From Saccharopolyspora_C sp047200635 (GTDB lineage: Bacteria > Actinomycetota > Actinomycetes > Mycobacteriales > Pseudonocardiaceae), in the NCBI RefSeq assembly GCF_047200635.1, contig NZ_JBJZOI010000013.1, forward strand, positions 62,001 to 126,000: a DNA stretch of 64,000 nt, written 5' to 3'. The translations under genes and the position numbers were made by a program. The stretch's first letter is position 1; the number at the start of each line of letters is the position of its first letter. Shown piece by piece: positions 25,111-32,046 of the stretch. The notes under the pieces are model-generated. The model saw only the letters and a list, made by a program, of their open reading frames with translations. It did no database searches and was not told the DNA's origin.

Positions 25111-26139
25111 TCATGCCTCCTGGTCGAGCGCTGCGAGCCCCTGCGCGACCAGGCGCGGAACCAGCGCTCCGATGTGCTCGAAGCCGTCCCCGACGGTCTG
25201 TCCGCGGGCGAAGCGGTAGTGGATGCCCTCGCTGATCACCGCGAGCTTGAAGAAGCCGAACGCCCGGTACCACTCGACGTCCGAGAGGTCCGCGCCGCTG
25301 CGCTCGGAGTAGCGCTGCCAGAGCTCGCGCACCGGGGGGAAGCCGTATCGCGGGCCGATCCCCCTGGCGATGGGGTTCTCCTCGACCTCGTCGAGCCCCT
25401 CCCAGTACACCGCGAGCAATCCCAGGTCGGTGAGCGGGTCGCCCAGGGTCGCCATCTCCCAGTCCAGCACCGCGTTGATCTCCAGCGAGTCCCCGACCAG
25501 CACGTTGTCCAGCCGGTAGTCGCCGTGCACGATCCCGTTGCGCCGCGTCGCCGGGATCCGGGAGCCGAGCAGCTCGGCGAGCCGGTCGATGCCCGCGATC
25601 TCGCGGCTCCGGGACGCGGCCAGCTGCTTGCTCCAGCGCCGCACCTGCCGCTCCAGGAAGCCCTCCGGTCGGCCGAAGTCGCCCAGCCCCACCCTTTCCG
25701 GATCCAGCGCGTGCAGGTCGGCGAGCACGTCGATCAGCCGCAGCGCCAGCTCGCGGCGCTCCTCGACGCTCAGCGCCGTGGTGAGCTCGGGAGTGCGGTA
25801 GACGGTGCCCGGCACGTGCTCCATCACGTAGAACGGCGCGCCCAGCACCTCCTCGTCCGGGCACAGCAGCACCGTCCCCGGCACGGGCACCGAGGTCTCG
25901 GCGAGCGCGGACATCACCCGGTGCTCGCGGCCCATGTCGTGCGCGGTGGCCAGCACGTGCCCCAGCGGCGGGCGGCGCACCACCCAGCGCCGCGCGCCGT
26001 CGCCGACCACGTAGGTGAGGTTGGAGCGGCCGCCCTGCACGAGCTGCGCGGTCAGCGGGCCGGTCACCAGGCCTGGGCGTTCCCGGTCGAGGTGCGCGCG
26101 CAGCCGGTCGAGGTCGAGGCCGGGCAGTTCGTCGCTCAT
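25111..26139 (-). CDS. APH-family kinase, ACAD10/11 N-terminal type (LvaA-like)
   Basis: A 342-residue aminoglycoside phosphotransferase-fold kinase. The glycine-rich loop is LVQGGRSNLTYVV, the lysine-strand region is RWVVRRPPLGHVLATAHDM, the catalytic loop is HGDYRLDNVLV (about residues 195-205) and the metal-binding motif is LDWEMATLGDPLTDLG. The PLGHVLATAHDMGREH block is typical of kinases linked to ACAD10/11. In that family the kinase phosphorylates the 4-hydroxyl of a 4-hydroxyacyl-CoA. Its ATG overlaps the HAD stop by 4 nt. A drug-resistance role is unlikely given the operon. Confidence 0.88.
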   Translation of the reverse strand: MSDELPGLDLDRLRAHLDRERPGLVTGPLTAQLVQGGRSNLTYVVGDGARRWVVRRPPLGHVLATAHDMGREHRVMSALAETSVPVPGTVLLCPDEEVLGAPFYVMEHVPGTVYRTPELTTALSVEERRELALRLIDVLADLHALDPERVGLGDFGRPEGFLERQVRRWSKQLAASRSREIAGIDRLAELLGSRIPATRRNGIVHGDYRLDNVLVGDSLEINAVLDWEMATLGDPLTDLGLLAVYWEGLDEVEENPIARGIGPRYGFPPVRELWQRYSERSGADLSDVEWYRAFGFFKLAVISEGIHYRFARGQTVGDGFEHIGALVPRLVAQGLAALDQEA

Positions 26140-26795
26140 GGGGTCTCCTCCGGGGTGTCAGGTCCGAACCCGGGCAGCAGCCCGCTGAGCTCGGCGCGGG
26201 TCCGTCCCGCCTCGGTGTGCAGCACGCCGCGCATCCCGATCTGCTCGGCGGCCTCGACGTTCGGCGTTCCGTCGTCGACGAACGCGGCCTGCTCCGGGGC
26301 CAGCCCGAGGCGGTCGAGGGTGAGCCGGTAGATCGCCGGGTCGGGCTTGCGCAGCCGCACCTCGCTGGAGATCACGGCGAGCTCGAACAGACCCTCCATC
26401 GCCTCCCACGGGTAGTTGTTGCCCCAGCTGTTCGACAGCAGCGCGGTGCGCAGCCCGGCGGCGCGCAGGTCGGCCACCAGGCGCAGCATCTCCCGGTCCG
26501 GGGGCATGTGCGCGAACATCCGGGCCAGCAGGCCCTCGGCCGGGACGGGTCCGCCGTCGGTGGTGCGCAGCCGGGCGGCGAGCAGCCGGTCGAACTCCGC
26601 GCCGCCGATCTCGCCCGTCTCCAGCCGGTGAATCGGGGTCCCGGAGGGCGCCGAGCGCGACAGCCACTCCTTGAGCGCGGCCGAGAACGTCGCCGGGTCG
26701 ATCCGCTCCTCGCGGGTCCAGGCGCCGATCGCGTCCCCGCCCCGGGTGGTGAGCACCCCGCCGTAGTCGAAGATCACCGCTCGGACGCCGCTCAT
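26136..26795 (-). CDS. HAD-superfamily hydrolase, ACAD10 N-terminal type
   Basis: A 219-residue haloacid dehalogenase-like hydrolase with motif I IFDYGGVLT (nucleophile Asp9; the second Asp is replaced by Gly, as in several HAD subfamilies), motif II LLSNSWG, the conserved Lys in RLRKPDPAIY, and motif IV FVDDGTPNVEAA. It is the first gene of the operon. The order HAD, APH kinase, ACAD reproduces the domain order of human ACAD10. A phosphatase role, perhaps proofreading a phosphorylated intermediate, is inference. The palindrome 11 nt upstream of its ATG marks the operon promoter. Confidence 0.9.
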   Translation of the reverse strand: MSGVRAVIFDYGGVLTTRGGDAIGAWTREERIDPATFSAALKEWLSRSAPSGTPIHRLETGEIGGAEFDRLLAARLRTTDGGPVPAEGLLARMFAHMPPDREMLRLVADLRAAGLRTALLSNSWGNNYPWEAMEGLFELAVISSEVRLRKPDPAIYRLTLDRLGLAPEQAAFVDDGTPNVEAAEQIGMRGVLHTEAGRTRAELSGLLPGFGPDTPEETP

Positions 26796-26805
26796 GGATC
26801 CGGAC

Positions 26806-26825
26806 CATACCGACTAGACGGTATG
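26806..26825. promoter_or_regulatory. Operator of the acyl-CoA (ACAD10-like) operon
   Basis: A dyad with perfect 7 bp arms, CATACCG (26806-26812) and CGGTATG (26819-26825), around ACTAGA. It lies 11-30 nt upstream of the HAD ATG, so repressor bound here would cover the transcription start. The core TACCGACT-G-CGGT resembles the operator at 14973-14986. Confidence 0.65.
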
Positions 26826-27029
26826 CCCGCTAGGCCCTCGCCGACCGTCTTTCGGCGGTGGCGGAACCCCGGCCGTCCTCCCGCCGCGGGATCGAGGGCG
26901 CGGCGAGACCGCTGTTCTCACGGCCGGACCGCGGAGCACCCGCGGCGGTGCCGGTCGCTCGGGTGGTCGCCGCTCAGCGGCTTCGCCGTTGACGGGAGCG
27001 GAGGAACGGGACCGGGTGGTCTTCGGCGG

Positions 27030-27920
27030 TCAGGCGTCGAAGGCGGCGCGGAAGCGGGCCGCGGCGTCCAGCAGTTCGGGCATCGTCGTGCAGGTGAACT
27101 GCAAGTCGACGAAGGCGTCCTCGACACCGAGCTCGGCGGCGGCGCGAAGGTAGTCGACCAGCTGCTCCACCGACCCCTGCGCGGGACGCTCGCCGGGCTC
27201 TCCCAGCTCGGCGTTGAGCCGCAGGGCGACCCGCACCGGCTCCTTCCCGTCGTCGCGCGGCTGCGCGCGCAACCGCTCCAGCGAGCGGGCCAGCGCCGTC
27301 AGCGGGGTCGCGATCGCCAGCCAGCCGTCCGCCCGCCGGGCGGTGCGCCGCAGCGCCGGATCGGACAGGCCGCCCAGGTAGACGGGGATCGGGCGCGACG
27401 GCTTGGGCTCGAAATCACCGGGGGTGATGGTCCAGAACCGGCCGCGGTGCTCGGCGGTCTCCCGGCCCCACAGCGCCTCGAACACGTCGAGCGTCTCCTC
27501 CAGCCGCGCACCGCGCTCGCTCCACGGCACTCCGGCGGCCAGGTACTCGTCGCGGGACCAGCTCAGCCCCAGCCCGGCGATCAGCCGCCCGGAGCTGAGC
27601 AGGTCGATCCCGGCGAGCTGGCGGGCCAGCGCGATCGGGGGGTGCAGCGGGGCGCTGAGCGTGCTGGTGCCCAGTCCTGGCCGCGTGGTCGCCCCGGCCG
27701 CGACGGTCAGCGCCAGCAGCGGATCCAGCCCGGCGCGCATCTGCGGCGGCAGCGATCCGTCCCCACCCGGGTAGGGGGTGAGCAGCCGGTGCGCGGCGTG
27801 CAGCCGCTCGCCGGCCCACAGGCTCTCGTAGCCCATCGCCTCGGCCTCGGTGGCCGCGGTGCGGACGTGGTCCGGGTGCGCGAACGTCCCGAACTGGGGA
27901 AGGGCGAGTCCCAAGCGCAT
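27030..27920 (-). CDS. LLM-class (luciferase-like) F420-dependent oxidoreductase
   Basis: A 296-residue TIM-barrel oxidoreductase of the bacterial luciferase-like superfamily. It has LGLALPQFG at the N-terminus, EAMGYESLWAGERL, LLSSGRLIAGLGLSWSRDEY, PIPVYLGGLSDPALRRTARRADGW and a C-terminal helix typical of actinobacterial F420-dependent members. The cofactor preference is inferred from family; the sequence alone does not exclude FMN. The substrate is unknown. It ends 234 nt before the HAD start and is probably transcribed separately. Confidence 0.88.
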   Translation of the reverse strand: MRLGLALPQFGTFAHPDHVRTAATEAEAMGYESLWAGERLHAAHRLLTPYPGGDGSLPPQMRAGLDPLLALTVAAGATTRPGLGTSTLSAPLHPPIALARQLAGIDLLSSGRLIAGLGLSWSRDEYLAAGVPWSERGARLEETLDVFEALWGRETAEHRGRFWTITPGDFEPKPSRPIPVYLGGLSDPALRRTARRADGWLAIATPLTALARSLERLRAQPRDDGKEPVRVALRLNAELGEPGERPAQGSVEQLVDYLRAAAELGVEDAFVDLQFTCTTMPELLDAAARFRAAFDA

Positions 27921-27938
27921 CGGCGCGCTCCTCTCGGG

Positions 27939-28628
27939 TCAGCCGCAGGTCGCCAGCATCTCGTGCAGCGCCGACTTCTCCGCCGAGGTGATCGACAGGC
28001 CGTAGGAGTGCTTCACCGTCACCCAGTCGGTCGCGTAGTCGCACCAGGCGGACTCCACCGGCTTCCACTGCGAGGGGTCCTTGTCGCCCTTGGCCCGGTT
28101 GGAGCTCTTGTCGACCGCGGTCAGCTGCGGCAGCTGCCGGTCGTTGGCGAACTGCTCGCGGCGCTCGTCGGTCCACTCGTCGGCGCCGCTGCGCCAGGCG
28201 TTGGCCAGCGGAACCATGTGATCGATGTCCACGTCACCGTCGTCGTCCAGCGTCTCGCCGGTGTAGCCGCTGACCCAGCTGCCCGAGGTGGCCCGGCAGG
28301 CGTTGTCGACCCGCACCCCGTCGCCGTCGCGCTCCAGCACGGCCTCGCGGGTGTTGCAGTTCTTGCCCGCGTCCGGGGCGGAGGTCCAGTGGTCGAAGTG
28401 GTCCCGCGAGTAGCCGTCCATCGACCCGGCGGGCTCGACCGCGAGCTCGTCGAGCTGGGTGGCGGCCTCCCCGGAGGCGGCGACCGGCGCGGAGCCGGTG
28501 GGGTCGGGACCGAGCACCCGGTCCAGCAACCCCGACTCGAACACCAGCCAGCCCAGTCCGAGGATGAGGGCGGCGACCACGGTGATCCACATCGGGGTGC
28601 GCTGGTTCTTCTGCTGTCCTGTCGACAT
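27939..28628 (-). CDS. Exported/membrane-anchored HNH nuclease (DUF1524-like)
   Basis: A 229-residue protein. After a short polar N-terminus, residues about 13-32 form one membrane segment (MWITVVAALILGLGWLVF), followed by an acidic spacer and a nuclease domain. The motif VDIDHMVPLANAWRSGA and the later NDRQLPQLTAVDKSSNRAKGDKDP supply the His and Asn/Asp residues of an HNH/beta-beta-alpha metal site; the domain then ends with Trp-rich WKPVESAWCDYATDW. Cys pairs suggest disulfides, in keeping with an extracellular site. Probable role: nonspecific DNA degradation outside the membrane. ATG 28628 starts MSTGQQ. Confidence 0.88.
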   Translation of the reverse strand: MSTGQQKNQRTPMWITVVAALILGLGWLVFESGLLDRVLGPDPTGSAPVAASGEAATQLDELAVEPAGSMDGYSRDHFDHWTSAPDAGKNCNTREAVLERDGDGVRVDNACRATSGSWVSGYTGETLDDDGDVDIDHMVPLANAWRSGADEWTDERREQFANDRQLPQLTAVDKSSNRAKGDKDPSQWKPVESAWCDYATDWVTVKHSYGLSITSAEKSALHEMLATCG

Positions 28629-28710
28629 GCTCGCTCCGGCTCCGGGGTGACTGTGCGCAGCCCATTTGATCACGGCGCCGCTGGCGGCCAGTACCGCCGT
28701 GCGCGGGAGA

Positions 28711-29238
28711 TCACCCAGCGGTGCCGGTCGACCGGTGCAGATCGCGCAGCAGCGCGACCTCGCCGCCGTGGTGGAACAGCTCCCGGTTCAGGTGCAGCAC
28801 CAGGGTCAGGTAGCTGCGCTTGGCGTGCGGCCCCTCGGCGGGACCGACGGGCCGCGACCAGCGCTCGGCGGGCATCGAGCCGATCGCGTCCCGCCACCGC
28901 CGGTGCCGGTCGTCCAACCGGTCCAGAGCCGCCGCGGCGCCGCCGGGGTAGTCGTGGTGGTCCATCCGGTACGAACCGTCGCCGAAGTGGTTCGCGAACC
29001 GCATCGCGAAGACGTGCTCGGCGAGGTGGCTCAGCCGCCAGGCGATCGTGGTGAACGGCGGCGGATCCGGCGGTGGGAAGCTGAAGTCCCATCCCCAGCC
29101 GCGCTCGGTCCGCCGGACCGTCCAGCACCCCGCCACCGGTTCCCAGAAGTACTCGGCGTCGGTGAGCCCGTCCAGCCGGGGCCGCCACTGCTCCCAGTAG
29201 AAGTCCAGCTGGTCCAGCACCTCGTCCCGGAAGTCCAT
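28711..29238 (-). CDS. DinB/YfiT-superfamily protein
   Basis: A 175-residue four-helix protein of the DinB superfamily (MDFRDEVLDQLDFYWEQWRPRLDG, TDAEYFWEPVAGCW, TIAWRLSHLAEHVF, HLNRELFHHGGEVALLRDL). The last segment carries His residues in metal-binding positions. Members include mycothiol- or bacillithiol-dependent S-transferases and many of unknown role. The start is placed at ATG 29238; an in-frame ATG at 29262 is also possible, and neither has a clear ribosome-binding site. Confidence 0.85.
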   Translation of the reverse strand: MDFRDEVLDQLDFYWEQWRPRLDGLTDAEYFWEPVAGCWTVRRTERGWGWDFSFPPPDPPPFTTIAWRLSHLAEHVFAMRFANHFGDGSYRMDHHDYPGGAAAALDRLDDRHRRWRDAIGSMPAERWSRPVGPAEGPHAKRSYLTLVLHLNRELFHHGGEVALLRDLHRSTGTAG

Positions 29239-30091
29239 CGGCACAACGTAACCGGCGATCATCGCGTTGGCGCGGAACCGCGCGGCGGTGCGGGTGGGCG
29301 CGACCGCGGCGGCGGTGCCGGTCGCTCGACCGGTGCTCCTGCCGCAGGATCGGGAGGCCGGGGCCGCGTCGGAGGTCGAGGGGCGGGCGGGGGATCTCGA
29401 TCGGGAGGCGCACGGGTGGAGCCGGTCCGGGCCCGATGTCGTCGCCCCGGACCGCGTCGAGCGCGAGCTCGTCTCCATGCCCCCGCCACCTCACCGCGCC
29501 CCAGACATTTCGCGAGAAATCGCGCTCCGCCGGGCCGACATTTCTCGCGAAATCGCGGTCCGCCGGGTCGAGATTTCTCGCGAAATCGCGGTCCGCAGAG
29601 GGGAGAGGGGGAGATTTCGCGAGAAATCGCGCACCCTCAGCCGGCACCGCGGGCCCGGTGGCGCGGCGCGGGATCGCGCGGTGCGGGTGTGGCCGGGTGG
29701 GGAGGACGGGCATGGCGAGGGTGGCGAGGTCGTCGCGGGCGGGGGAGCGGACAGCTCGCGAACCGCCCCGAGCTCGCGCGAACCCGCGCGGAGCGGGGAG
29801 CGATCGTCGGCCGGTCCGGACCGCGCGGGTCGAGCATCGCCTCGGGGCCGACGCGGTGAGCGCGAAGGTGATCTGCAGGTCCGACCCGGCCACCCCGGTG
29901 GCGGGCTCGGTGCCGTCCGCCGCGCCGCGAGAGCACGCCGGCCACCTGCTCCTCGCCGCTAGCCGGTAGCGGGGTCGACCGCGGCACCCGGGGAGTCGGC
30001 GCGGAACCGGAGGGAGCCCGGTGCGCTGGGCGCAGGTCCCGATGTGCGGATGTCGACACCGCTCGTCGGCGGGCTTCGGGTCGATCGAGGG
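29239..30091. other. Gene-poor 850 nt region with repeats
   Basis: No coding frame here has family motifs or a convincing start. Frames running through the repeat yield FARN/ISREIA-type peptide repeats on either strand, which reflect the DNA repeat rather than a protein. The repeat block is at 29507-29631. The right part (29640-30090) is very GC-rich, with runs such as GCTCGCGAACC/GAGCTCGCGCGAACCC. The whole stretch looks like non-coding or decayed DNA. Confidence 0.5.
29507..29631. repeat. Four palindromic 18-mers in a 33 bp tandem array
   Basis: Copies at 29507-29524, 29540-29557, 29573-29590 and 29614-29631. Copies 1 and 4 read ATTTCGCGAGAAATCGCG; copies 2 and 3 read ATTTCTCGCGAAATCGCG, so the near-palindromic core is flipped while the trailing CGCG is kept. 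The first three copies start exactly 33 nt apart with related spacers (CTCCGCCGGGCCGAC, GTCCGCCGGGTCGAG); the fourth follows after 41 nt. Each core ATTTC-KCGM-GAAAT can form a hairpin or serve as a protein-binding site. Confidence 0.85.
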
Positions 30092-30877
30092 TCAAGCCGA
30101 GGCGGGCCGCGCGTCCGTCAGCTGGGCCGGGTCGTGGGCGCAGATGATCCGGAGCTCGTCCTCGGCGCGGCGGTGCAGCTCGGCGAGGCGGGCGTGGTTG
30201 GCCCGCACCCGAGCCCGGTCGGAGGCGAACGCGGACTCGGCGAACTTGAGCACCCGGGGGATCTCGCCGCCGTCCAGCGCGCGGTGGTGGTAGAAGGCGT
30301 CCCCGGCGTGCAGCACCCAGCGCTCGCCCGCGTCGACCGCGACCGCGGCGTGCCCGGGGGTGTGGCCGGGCAGGGCGAGCAGCGCGATGCCGGGGGAGAC
30401 CTCGGTGAGCTCCCGCGCGGCGGCGAATCCCCACCACGCCTCGCCGTCCGGCTGGTGCTCGACGAGGTCCGGTCCGTGCGCCCACTGCGCCGGGCGGTAG
30501 CGCATCCGCGCCCGCAGCGGTGGGGCGTGCACGGCGGTGGCCGCCTCGGCGGCGGTCACGTGCACCCGGGCGTGCGGGAAGTCGGCGAGCCCGCCGATGT
30601 GGTCCACGTCGAAGTGGGTGAGCACCACGTGCCGCACGTCGTCCCGGTTGAACCCGAGCCGCTCCACCTGGCGGGCCGCGGTCTCCTCGGCATCGAGCAC
30701 CGGGCGGATCAGGTGCCGCAGCGGGCCCAGCCGCCGCGCGGGCTCGGCGACGTCGCGCAGCCCGAACCCGGTGTCCACCAGCGCCAGGCCGTTGCCGGTC
30801 TCGACCAGCAGCACGTGGCAGATCATCGCGGCGCCGGGCGTCCGCATGGTGCCGCAGTTGAGGTGGTGCACGCGCAC
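30092..30877 (-). CDS. MBL-fold metallo-hydrolase (lactonase-like)
   Basis: A 261-residue metallo-beta-lactamase-fold enzyme. It starts VRVHHLNCGTM, a pattern seen in quorum-quenching-lactonase-like proteins, then has ALVDTGFG, the metal motif LTHFDVDHIGG (H-x-D-x-D-H, the second ligand Asp rather than His), ALPGHTPGHAAV and VLHAGDAFYHH. It probably hydrolyses an ester, lactone or thioester in the cytoplasm. GTG 30877 is preceded by GAGGA. It is the third gene of the SnoaL-TetR-MBL transcription unit, 32 nt after the TetR gene. The substrate is not readable from the sequence. Confidence 0.87.
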   Translation of the reverse strand: MRVHHLNCGTMRTPGAAMICHVLLVETGNGLALVDTGFGLRDVAEPARRLGPLRHLIRPVLDAEETAARQVERLGFNRDDVRHVVLTHFDVDHIGGLADFPHARVHVTAAEAATAVHAPPLRARMRYRPAQWAHGPDLVEHQPDGEAWWGFAAARELTEVSPGIALLALPGHTPGHAAVAVDAGERWVLHAGDAFYHHRALDGGEIPRVLKFAESAFASDRARVRANHARLAELHRRAEDELRIICAHDPAQLTDARPASA

Positions 30878-30909
30878 GGGCGGTCCTCGATCCCTTCGGG
30901 GCGCGCCGG

Positions 30910-31515
30910 TCAGCCGGCCAGTCGCGCGGTGAGCAGGTGTTCGACCTCGGCGCGGCAGGCCGCGAGGTCGAGCGCGTCGTCGAGCATCGATTCGAGCGCG
31001 ATGCCGCGCAGCATCCCGATGATCGCGCTCGCGAGACCGCGGGTGTCGACCGGTTCCGGGATCTCGCCGAGCGCCCTGCCGCGCTCCAGCACCCGCGCTA
31101 TCTCCTCCCGGAACACCCGGTCCGCGGCGAGCATCGCCGGGCGGGCGTCGGCGGAGGGCGTGGTCGCCGCGTCCGCCCACAGCACCAGTCGCGCGCGGTG
31201 CGTGGCGGGCAGGTCGGCGACGAGCGCGAAGTAGAGGCCGACCAGCCCCAGCGCCGCCTCGACGGCGGACTCCGGCGTGCCCTCGGCGAGCAGCCGCTCC
31301 CGGAACCGGGCGGTCACCGAGTCGACGAGCTGCCGCATCAGGGCCGGCTTCGAGCCGAAGTGGTGGGTGGCCAGGGCGCGGCTGTACCCGGCGCGCTCCC
31401 CGATGGCCGCCAGCGTCACCTTCGTCGGACCGAGTTCGCCGATCAGCTCGGCGGCCGCGTCCAGCAGCCGCCGCTCGGCCTCGTCGCGCCGTTCCCGGCG
31501 GGACCGGCCGGTCAC
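30910..31515 (-). CDS. TetR-family transcriptional regulator
   Basis: A 201-residue regulator. Its N-terminal HTH (LLDAAAELIGELGPTKVTLAAIGERAGYSRALATHHFGSKPAL) is followed by a helical effector domain containing several Arg-rich helices. GTG 31515 overlaps the stop of the SnoaL-like gene (GTGA). It probably represses its own three-gene operon through the palindrome at 32012-32021. The ligand is unknown. Confidence 0.92.
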   Translation of the reverse strand: MTGRSRRERRDEAERRLLDAAAELIGELGPTKVTLAAIGERAGYSRALATHHFGSKPALMRQLVDSVTARFRERLLAEGTPESAVEAALGLVGLYFALVADLPATHRARLVLWADAATTPSADARPAMLAADRVFREEIARVLERGRALGEIPEPVDTRGLASAIIGMLRGIALESMLDDALDLAACRAEVEHLLTARLAG

Positions 31516-31964
31516 CGCTGCTGGCCGACCAGGGCGAGCAGTTCGCCGCGGCCGATCTGGGTGACGAGGCTGGCCGCGTCGAAGTAGACCCGCTCGTTGA
31601 CGATCTTGTCCTCCTCGAAGGAGAACACCGCGATCACCGGCACCCGGAAGGACTTGCCCGTCGGCGGCAGGCCGTAGAACTCGCCGAGGTTGGTGCCGAG
31701 CAGGTCGAACTCCACGATGATCGACTCGTCGGCGACGTGGGTGCGGACGTTGTCGTGGCGCTGGTCGGGGAAGGCCTCCCGGGTGGTCCGGTAGTAGCGC
31801 ATGACCTCCTCGGCTCCGTCGTAGACCTCGCCGGTGGGCACGATCTCGTAGTGCGGGTGCCCGTGGAAGGTCTCCAGGGTCAGGTCGAAGTCGTGGGTGA
31901 CCTCGGTGTCCATGTGCTCCTGGATGAGGGCGAGGCGGCGCTCGCGCAGGTCTTCGGAGATCAT
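31512..31964 (-). CDS. SnoaL/NTF2-like polyketide cyclase-type protein
   Basis: A 150-residue protein of the NTF2-like cone fold, with THDFDLTLETFHGHPHYEIVPTGEVYDG, EAFPDQRHDNVRTHVADESIIVEFDLLGTN and VPVIAVFSFEEDKIVNERVYFD. Such proteins include ester cyclases, SnoaL polyketide cyclases and ketosteroid-isomerase-like enzymes; no polyketide genes are nearby, so a small-molecule isomerase or binding role is as likely. It is the first gene of an operon with the TetR and MBL genes. ATG 31964. Confidence 0.88.
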   Translation of the reverse strand: MISEDLRERRLALIQEHMDTEVTHDFDLTLETFHGHPHYEIVPTGEVYDGAEEVMRYYRTTREAFPDQRHDNVRTHVADESIIVEFDLLGTNLGEFYGLPPTGKSFRVPVIAVFSFEEDKIVNERVYFDAASLVTQIGRGELLALVGQQR

Positions 31965-32011
31965 CGCGGTCCTCGGTGGATCCGGCCCGCGCTCGGGCGG
32001 GCTGTTCGCTA

Positions 32012-32021
32012 GTTGATCAAC
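32012..32021. promoter_or_regulatory. Candidate TetR operator of SnoaL operon
   Basis: A perfect 10 bp palindrome, GTTGATCAAC, lies 48-57 nt upstream of the SnoaL ATG, in an unusually AT-rich patch between that gene and the next one (which ends at 32047). Its flanks (AACTT on one side, TAG on the other) give a plausible promoter context. The TetR encoded in the same operon is the likely binder. Confidence 0.5.
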
Positions 32022-32046
32022 AAGTTATCGCCGGGGAGGTGCGCCG

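Noticed and set aside
25111..26139. Aminoglycoside resistance kinase
   Set aside because: The fold is APH-like, but the sequence blocks and operon context match ACAD10/11-associated kinases.
26217..29054. A 945-codon open frame on the plus strand
   Set aside because: It runs antisense through the HAD, LLM, HNH and DinB genes, all with clear family motifs. Its translation is Gly/Arg/Gln-rich low complexity.
29507..29631. CRISPR array
   Set aside because: Only four short copies; spacers are similar to each other rather than unique, orientation of the core alternates, and there are no cas genes.
29267..29962. Possible repeat protein with ISREIA/FARN peptide repeats
   Set aside because: The peptide periodicity is a by-product of the palindromic DNA repeat, occurs on both strands, and no ribosome-binding site or family supports it.
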